The translations under genes and the position numbers were made by a program. From CAZBMJ01 sp964493205 (lineage in GTDB: Bacteria; Myxococcota; UBA727; JABDBI01): a stretch of 21,654 bases of DNA. This document shows positions 14,925-21,654 of this stretch, piece by piece. Within the stretch, counting starts at the first letter, position 1. Every line of letters begins with the position of its first letter. A model generated the notes under the pieces. The model was not told the DNA's origin. It did not search any database and saw nothing but the letters and a program-made list of their open reading frames with translations. Location of the stretch: NCBI GenBank assembly GCA_964493205.1, contig CAZBMJ010000036.1:1-21654 (forward strand), in the 5' to 3' direction.

Positions 14925-16460
14925 ATGCGAATTTTGTTACTAGTTTGTAGTATATTTGTAAGCTCCTTATGGGCTAGCTCAGATAATGGCGAGATTAAAA
15001 GAATATATTTTAATTTTGGCCATGCAGATTTAGATGCGCAAAAAAAAGAAATTACCTTTGATTTTATTTCATTTTTGCCTTATAAACAACATTATACTTT
15101 TATCAAAAAAGATCAGAATACTACAGGGCATTTTGTATTAGAATCAGAAAAAAAATATGAAATTAATGAAAATAATAGATTTTATTTAGATGGTAAATAT
15201 TATTCTAGTGTACAAGATTTTAATTTAAAATTACAGACTAATTTAGTGATTAAGAATAAGTATTTAATAAATGATTTTAATTCTTTTTTTGCTGCTTTTA
15301 AGCTTGCATCTGATGAAGATAAAGCATTTATAGTACAACAAGATTATGATTGGTTTTTATCCACCATAAATTTAGAAGAATGGATTGCATATAAACATGA
15401 TGACCAGGCGACACTTTTACTTTTATTTCTTCGTCATCAAAAAGATCATATAGTAAATAATTGTGTTGAAAATTTATTAAATAAAAATTATTTTTTGCAT
15501 TATAAATATGATCGAGATTTATTTTTTAATTATTTTTTTGATCGTTTAAATAGCTCAAATAAAAATAATTTTATTATAAAATTGGCAGAAATTTACAATA
15601 AATTTTCAGAGTCTGCCTGGAAAAATAATATAGCTAATTTAGTGAAGGGTAAAATCAATCATAAAGAACAAGCTTTAGCATGGCTTAATAGTTTAAGTTT
15701 AAATGAGCGAGTAAAAGAAAGTAAGCAATTTATACCTTATTTGACTGATTTAACCATTCAAGAAAAAGAAAAACTTTTTGTAGAAATTATGGATGTTAAA
15801 CAAATTAGTGTAATTGAAAATTTAATTGCTAAAAAAATTAAAAAGGATAAAAAAATAAAAGTTTTTTATGATAATTTTATACTAAAAACAGATGATGATT
15901 ATAACTGTATTGCTATTTATTCTTTAAAAGAAAACTTAGAAGTTTCTAAGTATTGTCAAGGTTTAGGTAAATCTTTTTTAGTGATGCATGAAGAGCAAAA
16001 TCATGCTATAAATAATCAATTTAATATCGATGGTCATTTGATTAATAAAGAATATATTGAAATGATGAAAAAATATAATAAAGATATTTTATCTAACGGT
16101 GGCAAAGTATCCTCTTTTGAAGAATTAATTTGTTTGCTTAATAGCGATAGAATTAAAAATTCAGCGGGTTATCAAATTATGGTATTAAAAAATAATAAAA
16201 AATTTATTAAGTTTACTAATCTTGCTTGCTTAAACTTTCTTGTAAAAAATCTTAAAGAAGCGGCAATTATCTATATAATAAAAGATGTTAAACCATTGGA
16301 CTGTGATCAGCTTTCATACGGACTACAATTGGCGGATTTTAGTGACCAAGGATTGACAAAACTTGCATATAGAATTAACGATAAAGAGAAAAAAATACAA
16401 ATTATTAAAAGAATAAGAAATCAATTTTTACAAGATAAAATTATTAATGAAATTAAGTAA
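14925..16460 (+). CDS. Exported protein of unknown function
   Basis: A 511-residue protein I do not recognise. A signal peptide spans residues 1-18 (LLLVCSIFVSSLWA, cut near WAS-SD). The mature part is very rich in Lys, Asn, Ile, Phe and Tyr. Residues 20-115 look beta-rich. Residues 120-330 look helical with repeated short helices. Residues 330-460 may be a mixed domain, with cysteines in DDYNCIAIYS, VSKYCQGLGKSF, EELICLLNSD and FTNLACLNFLVK. No membrane segment follows the signal, so it should be periplasmic or secreted. AGGTGA lies before the ATG. Base composition is visibly more AT-rich than proS, like the next gene. A perfect 15-bp hairpin follows its stop. It and the helicase-like gene downstream share strand, composition and signal peptides, which may indicate a common origin. 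Confidence 0.7.
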   Translation: MRILLLVCSIFVSSLWASSDNGEIKRIYFNFGHADLDAQKKEITFDFISFLPYKQHYTFIKKDQNTTGHFVLESEKKYEINENNRFYLDGKYYSSVQDFNLKLQTNLVIKNKYLINDFNSFFAAFKLASDEDKAFIVQQDYDWFLSTINLEEWIAYKHDDQATLLLLFLRHQKDHIVNNCVENLLNKNYFLHYKYDRDLFFNYFFDRLNSSNKNNFIIKLAEIYNKFSESAWKNNIANLVKGKINHKEQALAWLNSLSLNERVKESKQFIPYLTDLTIQEKEKLFVEIMDVKQISVIENLIAKKIKKDKKIKVFYDNFILKTDDDYNCIAIYSLKENLEVSKYCQGLGKSFLVMHEEQNHAINNQFNIDGHLINKEYIEMMKKYNKDILSNGGKVSSFEELICLLNSDRIKNSAGYQIMVLKNNKKFIKFTNLACLNFLVKNLKEAAIIYIIKDVKPLDCDQLSYGLQLADFSDQGLTKLAYRINDKEKKIQIIKRIRNQFLQDKIINEIK

Positions 16461-16465
16461 AAATA

Positions 16466-16503
16466 TTTAAATATAAAGACTTTAAATTGTCTTTATATTT
16501 AAA
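16466..16503 (+). terminator. Perfect 15-bp AT-rich hairpin between two exported-protein genes
   Basis: The arms at 16466-16480 (TTTAAATATAAAGAC) and 16489-16503 (its exact reverse complement) enclose an 8-nt loop, six bases after the upstream stop codon. No T-run follows, so intrinsic termination would be weak. It may instead protect mRNA ends or serve as a processing site. Confidence 0.5.
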
Positions 16504-16546
16504 CTTAATCAATTAATAAGTATTATTTAATAGATATTAAATTTAA

Positions 16547-18427
16547 ATGAGTTTTAAAATGCAAAAAAAATTATTTTCATTGTTGTTCTATTTTTTTATA
16601 ATGCCTTATTTTTATGGTAATGCTACAAATATTAATTACCCAGTTAGTAATTTTATTTTTGATAAAATAAAAGATAAAGTAAAGAATGCTGATGATAAAA
16701 ATAAATTGTTGGAAATTGTAGAGGATTTATCTGATTTTTTTTATAATAAAGATAATCCTAAAAAGATAAAACAAAGAGGAGATGACCAAGAATTATTTTG
16801 TGAATTTGGTGATAAGATAAATACTAAATTTGGAATTAATAAATTTACTGTTAATATATTAGAAGGTTCATTTTATTCTATTATAAAGAATTTAAAAAAA
16901 GAAAAAATAATACATTCTATTAATCGTAATTTAATTCCAGATTCTTCTTTAGAAAAAAAACAAATAGAGATATTATTATGCCTAATTCAGTGGAAAAATA
17001 TTTTTAAAAGAATATCTAAAAAAAATCTTAATGTTCCAGTTTTAAATAATGCAGAAATAAATTTAGGTAAAAGAGTTCAATTAAATAATTTTGAGAATAA
17101 TAATAAAGTTTTTATTGTAGAAAATAAAAAAGATATGGGTGAGCAAAAAATTATACCCATCAAAAAACAGGAAAAATGTAAATCAAAGGACCAAGAATTA
17201 GAAGAACTTTTAAAAATAACGCTAACTCAAAGAAAAGAACTTGAAAAAAGAGTTATTAAAAGTGAAGAAGCTAACTATGAGGCTTTCTGTTCAAATTTTT
17301 CCCATGCTTTAACAGAATGCCAAGTAAAAGCTATTGAAGAAATCAAAAATGATTTTGCATCTGGCCAGCCTATGAATAGAGTTTTGCAAGGTTCGGTGGG
17401 GTATGGAAAAACAGAGGTAGCTATTAGAACTGCTTATATTGTAGCTTCTGCTGGACAGCAAGTAGTAATAGTAGCTCCTACTGTTACTTTGGCTCAACAA
17501 CATTATGAAACTTTTAGGAAAAGATTTTTAGCTACTGATATAATGGTTTGTGAAATTTCTGCGAGATATAAATCAAAAGGTTTATTAAAGAGTATTCTTT
17601 CAGGTGAAGCAAAAATTATTATTGGTACGCAAGCAGTATTTTCTAAAAAGATTGAATATCAAAATATAGGATATATTATTATCGATGAAGAACAACGCTT
17701 TGGTGTGAAACATAAATCAACATTACAGTCACAATTTAATAATGCCCATGTTTTGTTTATGAGTGCTACCCCCATACCCAGAACCTTGGAGCTTATTAAT
17801 CAGAATCTTATGACCTGTTCTAGGCTTATTACCCCACCTGTTGGCAGAAAAAATATTATTACCAAGTATCTTAATAACGATGAGAAAGAAATTAAAGAAA
17901 TTATTGATTTTGAACTTAATCGTAATGGTCAAGTTTATATAATTTTTAACAAAATTGAAGCTTTAAAAAAAGAGATTGATAAACTAAAAAATATGTTTAT
18001 TGATAATGATATAGTGATTGAAGAAGTTCATGGTGAGATGGCTCGAGATGAAATTACAGAACAGCTTGACAAGTTTAAAAGTAATAAAATAAAAGTTTTA
18101 GTCGCTACGAGTATTATTGAAGTAGGTATAGATAACCCTAATGCCAATACTATGATTATTTATCAGGCTAATTATTTTGGAATGGCACAGCTTGCACAAT
18201 TACGTGGAAGAATAGGTCGTTCTGATAAAGAAGCTTATTGCTATGTAGTTGGAAGTTTAGAAGATAATTTAACTAAAGATGCTCAGGAAAAATTAGAAGC
18301 TTTTGTTGATAACTCTGCCTTAGGAGATGATGCTAAGCTTGCTGAAATAAACTGGATATTACAAGGTTCAGGGAATTTATTTAGTACTGAGCAAAACGGT
18401 AAAGGTGGCGATTGGAACACGAATTAA
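16547..18427 (+). CDS. Mfd/RecG-like superfamily 2 helicase motor fused to a signal-peptide-bearing novel N-terminus
   Basis: A 626-residue protein. Residues 1-26 look like a Sec signal peptide (MQKKLFSLLFYFFIMPYFYGNA after four leader residues). Residues 27-235 are Lys/Asn-rich and unrecognised, ending in a charged helix. Residues about 240-620 match the Mfd translocase: EANYEAFCSNFSHALTECQ, motif I QGSVGYGKTEVA (Lys288; Mfd has GDVG, so the Asp is Ser283), motif Ia APTVTLAQQHY, DEEQ at 380-383 in IIIDEEQRFGVKHK, MSATPIPRTL (405-414), motif V TSIIEVGIDNPNANT, and motif VI QLRGRIGRS (551-559). The start of the TRG translocation motif follows (ILQGSGNLFSTEQNG). Missing are Mfd's UvrB-like and RNA-polymerase-binding modules and its C-terminal domain. 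A DNA motor with an export signal is contradictory: either the signal is spurious, the gene is a decayed fusion, or it is an exported effector. No clear Shine-Dalgarno supports the start; ATG four codons later is an alternative. Confidence 0.8.
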   Translation: MSFKMQKKLFSLLFYFFIMPYFYGNATNINYPVSNFIFDKIKDKVKNADDKNKLLEIVEDLSDFFYNKDNPKKIKQRGDDQELFCEFGDKINTKFGINKFTVNILEGSFYSIIKNLKKEKIIHSINRNLIPDSSLEKKQIEILLCLIQWKNIFKRISKKNLNVPVLNNAEINLGKRVQLNNFENNNKVFIVENKKDMGEQKIIPIKKQEKCKSKDQELEELLKITLTQRKELEKRVIKSEEANYEAFCSNFSHALTECQVKAIEEIKNDFASGQPMNRVLQGSVGYGKTEVAIRTAYIVASAGQQVVIVAPTVTLAQQHYETFRKRFLATDIMVCEISARYKSKGLLKSILSGEAKIIIGTQAVFSKKIEYQNIGYIIIDEEQRFGVKHKSTLQSQFNNAHVLFMSATPIPRTLELINQNLMTCSRLITPPVGRKNIITKYLNNDEKEIKEIIDFELNRNGQVYIIFNKIEALKKEIDKLKNMFIDNDIVIEEVHGEMARDEITEQLDKFKSNKIKVLVATSIIEVGIDNPNANTMIIYQANYFGMAQLAQLRGRIGRSDKEAYCYVVGSLEDNLTKDAQEKLEAFVDNSALGDDAKLAEINWILQGSGNLFSTEQNGKGGDWNTN

Positions 18428-19029
18428 TCCATCTTTTCAAAAATACCTCTATAAATAGGGGTATTGTTATCTAAACATTTTTTTTCTCTATGAGTCTTGG
18501 CTTTATTGAAATCTTGTATTTCTTCTTGAGTTTTATTAGCTTTTATAAAGCCATTATTTGTTAATAGATCTTTATAATATAAGAATAAGTCATGAACATC
18601 TGTTTGTAATATAATACATGATTGATTGCCCATTTTTGATTTTAAAAAATATAAAAAATCTTCGTTTAAGATTAGTCTTTTTTTATGCTTTTTTTTCCAC
18701 CATGGATCTGGAAAATTTATAAATACATTTGATAAAGAACTATCTTTAAATAATAAAGGCACCAGCGACCAAGCATTGCCGTGTAATGCCAGCGCATTAT
18801 TAATAGTTTCTCTGACAATTCTTTTTTGAGCATTTTTCATAAATTCATATTTATATTCAATGCCTATTATGTTTCTGTCATTAAAATTAAGTGCTCTATC
18901 AAAGAAAAAATGAGGTCTGCCACAACCAATTTCTAAATCTAGTGGATTATGGTTGTTAAAAATGCTACTAAAATCAACGTTTGAAGGCAGAAGAGTTGGC
19001 AAGGTTTTAATATTTATTACGTCAGTCAT
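18424..19029 (-). CDS. trmB: tRNA (guanine-N7-)-methyltransferase
   Basis: A 201-residue SAM-dependent enzyme that makes m7G46 in tRNA variable loops. The SAM-binding motif is LDLEIGCGRPHFFF (30-43), followed by NIIGIEYKYEFM with Glu58. The family signature NFPDPWWKKKHKKRLI lies at 105-120 (usual form FPDPWPKKRHxKRR), and the C-terminal THREKKCLDNNTPIYRGIF resembles the substrate-binding T-x-x-E motif. The start ATG has GAG six bases upstream. It is convergent with the helicase-like gene: the two stop codons share TTAA. It diverges from the metallophosphoesterase gene with only 26 bases between start codons, so its promoter must lie inside that gene. Confidence 0.93.
   Translation of the reverse strand: MTDVINIKTLPTLLPSNVDFSSIFNNHNPLDLEIGCGRPHFFFDRALNFNDRNIIGIEYKYEFMKNAQKRIVRETINNALALHGNAWSLVPLLFKDSSLSNVFINFPDPWWKKKHKKRLILNEDFLYFLKSKMGNQSCIILQTDVHDLFLYYKDLLTNNGFIKANKTQEEIQDFNKAKTHREKKCLDNNTPIYRGIFEKMD
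18442..18465. terminator. Hairpin at the convergent ends of the helicase-like gene and trmB
   Basis: AATACCTCTAT and ATAGGGGTATT pair over 11 positions (one G-U) with a 2-base loop, inside the last codons of trmB. On the minus strand TTTTT follows, which would stop trmB transcripts before their stop codon. On the plus strand a long T-run comes only 12 bases later. Its function is doubtful. Confidence 0.25.
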
Positions 19030-19055
19030 AATTTACTCTAAAATAGTGAGGATCT

Positions 19056-19784
19056 ATGAAAATTTGGGGCATAAGCGATTTACACCTATCTTTCGCAAGT
19101 AACAAGCCCATGGATATTTTTGGTGATCATTGGTGCAATCATGCAGAAAAAATGGCTGAATATTGGGATAGGTTAATTAGCCATGAAGATATAGTTTTAG
19201 TACCAGGGGATTTATCTTGGGCTATGAAACTACAAGATGCTAGACTTGATCTAGACTGGATAGCTAAGCGGCCTGGTTTAAAAATATTAGTGAAAGGTAA
19301 TCATGACTTATGGTGGGGTAGTATTGGTAAAGTAAGAGCTTTTATCGGTAAATCTTGTATAGCCTTGCAAAATGATTCCTATGATATTGGTGAATTTGTA
19401 GTAGCTGGTTCTAGATGCTGGAGTGCTCCAGGATCTTTTGATTATACGCAACATGATGAAAAAATTTATCAGCGTGAGTTGCAAAGACTAAAAATATCAT
19501 TGGAACATGCGTGTAGCCTAGCTCCTAATAAGCCTATTATTGCTGCTATTCATTACCCACCCTTTACTATGAAAAAAGAAAACACAGCATTTGCCGATTT
19601 ATTAGAACAATATCCTGTAAAAATTTGTGTTTATGGCCATTTGCATACACAAAAATCTTTTCAATATGCTTTTGAAGGTATGCGTAATAATATTTTATAT
19701 ATGATGCTTTCTTGTGATTACTTGCATTTTAAACCAAGGCTCATTTGGCCTTTACTACAAAGCGATGAAGTGGCCTATGCTTAA
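19056..19784 (+). CDS. Calcineurin-like metallophosphoesterase
   Basis: A 242-residue enzyme with all metal-binding motifs in order: Asp8-x-His10 in ISDLHLSF, Asp52 in VPGDLSWAM, Asn82-His83 in KGNHDLWWGS, His166 in AIHYPPF, and His195-x-His197 in YGHLHTQK. The dinuclear metal site should be functional. The substrate is not predictable. The subgroup containing FGDHWCNH and DLSWAM, often annotated only as 'phosphoesterase', occurs in many phyla. GTGAGGAT precedes the ATG. Its 3' end overlaps the start of recJ, so the two are probably co-expressed. Confidence 0.9.
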   Translation: MKIWGISDLHLSFASNKPMDIFGDHWCNHAEKMAEYWDRLISHEDIVLVPGDLSWAMKLQDARLDLDWIAKRPGLKILVKGNHDLWWGSIGKVRAFIGKSCIALQNDSYDIGEFVVAGSRCWSAPGSFDYTQHDEKIYQRELQRLKISLEHACSLAPNKPIIAAIHYPPFTMKKENTAFADLLEQYPVKICVYGHLHTQKSFQYAFEGMRNNILYMMLSCDYLHFKPRLIWPLLQSDEVAYA

Positions 19785-21474
19785 AAAAAAATGGCAGCAA
19801 AAAATTCATAAACAAGATTTATTTACTACTCTTAAGTCTAATCATAATAACCTTTGTGATATTAGCCTAAATCTTATGGCCAATAGAAATATTGGTATAG
19901 AGACAGATTCTGTAAATTTTTTGACTTCCAAGCTTAATAATTTAAGAAATCCATTGCTATTTGCAGATATGAGCAAAGCTTGCAAAAGAATTATTCAAGC
20001 TATTAAAAATAACGAAGTGATAGGTATATTTGGTGATTATGACGTTGATGGTGTGGCTTCGGTAGCCTTATTATTAGATTTTTTTAAGTTAGTTAATGCT
20101 TCCGCAGTTGCCACCTTGCCCAATCGTTTAAACGAAGGATATGGCTTAAGTAAAGTAGGCATAGAACGCTTAGTGAGCATGAAGGCTTCTTTGATTATTA
20201 CTACCGATTGTGGCACGCAATCTTTTGATGAAATAGCCTATGCAAACTCATTGGGGCTGGACGTTATTGTGATCGATCATCACAATGTAGGTGATAAGCT
20301 GCCCGATGCTTTGGCGCTAATAAATCCTAAAAGAAAAGATTGTGAATCCAAAGCAAGTATTTTATGCGCCACAGGTGTGGCTTTTTATGTCTGTTTAGCT
20401 TTACGAAAGATGCTTTTTGAAGAAAATTATTTAGCATCAAAGCCAGAATTAATTCACTTGCTTGATTTAGTAGCCCTAGCCACTGTTTGTGATGTGGTGC
20501 CCTTAATTGACGATAACCGTATTTTTGTGAATTTTGGTCTTAAAATTATTAAACAAGGTTTAAGGCCTGGGCTAAAAGCTTTATTAGAAGTTTCTAAGGT
20601 TGAACAAAAGAAAATTTCTTCTACTAATTTAGGGTTTCACTTAGGTCCAAGAATCAATGCCGCTGGCCGCCTTGATGACGCAACTCTTGCCTTACAATTA
20701 ATGAATGATTCCTATGAACAAGCTTTAGAAAAAGCTCAAATTTTGCAAGCTCATAATCTTGAGCGACAAGCCTTAGAGGAAGAAATAGTTAAACAAGCTT
20801 GTGCCCAAATAGAAAGTGATAAAGAACTTAGCAGTGCTAAAGCTTTAGTTTTGCATAATGAATCTTGGCATATAGGGGTGGTAGGTATTGTCGCTAGCAG
20901 AATTAGCGAGAGATATCATAGGCCTTCTATTATTATTGGTGAGCATGGCAAAGGCTCGGGAAGAAGTATTAAGGGTATAGATTTGCACGCTATGGTTGAG
21001 CAAGTAAAAGAGCATTTATTAGGTTTTGGCGGTCATTTTCATGCCATAGGATTAAGCTTAAAATCACCAGTAAAAGATTTTAGAGAAGCGCTAAATAATG
21101 TGATAGCCAGTCAAATCGATGAAAAAGTGTTTGAGCAAGTGCTCTTTTATGACCAAGAGCTTGGTCTTAATGAAACCAATCTAGATTTAATAAGAAGAAT
21201 AAAAATATTTGAGCCTTTTGGCGCCCATAATCCTTATCCAGTATTTAGAATTAATAATTGCTTTATTAGAAATTTACGGGAATTAAATGGAGGCCATATT
21301 AAGGGCGAGCTTGAGAATAATTTAGGATTTATAAGCTTTATTGGCTTTCGTATGAGCATAGATAAAGATTTAGCCAATCAGGCCATAGACGTTTTAGGGG
21401 TGATAGAAGAAAACCAGTGGCAGCAAAATATTACTGCTCAGCTAAGAATAATCGATTATAAAATTAGATGTTAA
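19777..21474 (+). CDS. recJ: Single-stranded-DNA-specific 5'-3' exonuclease RecJ
   Basis: A 565-residue nuclease acting in RecF-pathway recombination, mismatch repair and base excision repair. Counting from the chosen ATG, the DHH motifs are IFGDYDVDGVAS (Asp87, Asp89, Asp91), ITTDCGT (Asp144), VIDHHNV (167-169) and LATVCDVVPL (Asp239). HLGPRINAAGRLDDA follows, and DHHA1 has the glycine/histidine motif GFGGHFHAIG (416-425). The C-terminal OB-like domain ends at the stop. The frame is open upstream to 19714, inside the phosphoesterase gene. Starts at 19765 or 19777 are plausible; 19777 follows GAAGTGG and overlaps the upstream gene by eight bases. Length is close to other RecJ proteins (E. coli 577). 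Confidence 0.95.
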   Translation: MLKKKWQQKIHKQDLFTTLKSNHNNLCDISLNLMANRNIGIETDSVNFLTSKLNNLRNPLLFADMSKACKRIIQAIKNNEVIGIFGDYDVDGVASVALLLDFFKLVNASAVATLPNRLNEGYGLSKVGIERLVSMKASLIITTDCGTQSFDEIAYANSLGLDVIVIDHHNVGDKLPDALALINPKRKDCESKASILCATGVAFYVCLALRKMLFEENYLASKPELIHLLDLVALATVCDVVPLIDDNRIFVNFGLKIIKQGLRPGLKALLEVSKVEQKKISSTNLGFHLGPRINAAGRLDDATLALQLMNDSYEQALEKAQILQAHNLERQALEEEIVKQACAQIESDKELSSAKALVLHNESWHIGVVGIVASRISERYHRPSIIIGEHGKGSGRSIKGIDLHAMVEQVKEHLLGFGGHFHAIGLSLKSPVKDFREALNNVIASQIDEKVFEQVLFYDQELGLNETNLDLIRRIKIFEPFGAHNPYPVFRINNCFIRNLRELNGGHIKGELENNLGFISFIGFRMSIDKDLANQAIDVLGVIEENQWQQNITAQLRIIDYKIRC

Positions 21475-21588
21475 TAAAAAAACCTGGCTCAAACAATCAT
21501 ATGCTGCAAAAAAGTGTGGAATTTGGGATATATAGCTAAGCTTCTATAAAATAGTCATGCTAACATCATCGTCATTGCGCATAGGCGG

Positions 21589-21638
21589 CAGGTTAAGGGT
21601 TTTAAGCAGGTAATATCTAAATTTAATTGACCACCGTT
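21589..21638 (+). repeat. Third, partial copy of the repeat found near secF
   Basis: About 50 bp match 3157-3206 in the same orientation, including CAGGTTAAGG, ATCTAAATTTAATT and CCACCGTT. It lacks the terminator hairpin seen in the two longer copies. The remaining bases 21475-21588 after recJ hold no gene I can support. Confidence 0.7.
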
Positions 21639-21654
21639 GGTAGTAAACTTCCAA

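Noticed and set aside
17309..17503. Ser/Tyr-rich minus-strand frame in the helicase gene
   Set aside because: It lies antisense to helicase motifs I and Ia; a composition artefact.

Overview
The window is AT-rich DNA from a bacterium with a Gram-negative envelope. It has lipoprotein and Sec signal peptides, a YajC-SecD-SecF export complex, the queuosine genes queA and tgt, and a long bacterial-type ProRS with an inserted editing domain. The gene order queA-tgt-(yajC-secD-secF) is the order known from Proteobacteria. The elongated SecF periplasmic domain and the SpoIID-like lipoprotein would fit a deltaproteobacterial or Bdellovibrionota-like lineage, but a host-associated lineage such as Dependentiae or a gammaproteobacterial symbiont cannot be excluded. 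No rRNA, tRNA or other decisive taxonomic marker was seen.

Bases 1-1518 are a patchwork of repeats. A 360-bp stretch has 28-bp terminal inverted repeats. Next comes a small GIY-YIG nuclease gene lying between two nearly identical 86-bp inverted repeats, then the decayed remnant of a second GIY-YIG gene of a different subfamily, then small palindromes. From 1271 to 3280 a 100-bp terminator-bearing segment is present twice in direct orientation, on either side of a gene for a secreted NlpC/P60- or CHAP-like protein with a coiled coil. The second copy ends at the secF stop codon. A fragment of the same repeat family recurs at the right end of the window.

Bases 3280-9754, minus strand, read in transcription order queA, tgt, an AbrB-type antitoxin, a PIN-type toxin, yajC, secD, secF. 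The toxin-antitoxin pair splits an otherwise standard cluster and has its own promoter and palindromic operator candidate. Bases 9965-12157, plus strand, carry an exported thioredoxin-like protein and a complete AbiEi/AbiEii pair with a perfect inverted repeat 4 nt upstream of the abiEi start codon. A SpoIID/LytB-like lipoprotein (minus) lies divergent from proS (plus).

After proS come two very AT-rich genes with N-terminal signal peptides. The first is an unrecognised 511-residue protein. The second fuses a signal peptide and a novel N-terminal half to a truncated Mfd/RecG-like helicase motor, which is the strangest protein in the window. The right end is housekeeping: trmB (minus), a metallophosphoesterase and recJ (plus, overlapping).

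The main themes are protein export and envelope work (SecDF-YajC, SpoIID, thioredoxin-like protein, secreted peptidase), tRNA maturation and charging (QueA, Tgt, TrmB, ProS), two toxin-antitoxin or abortive-infection modules, and DNA repair (RecJ plus the aberrant helicase).
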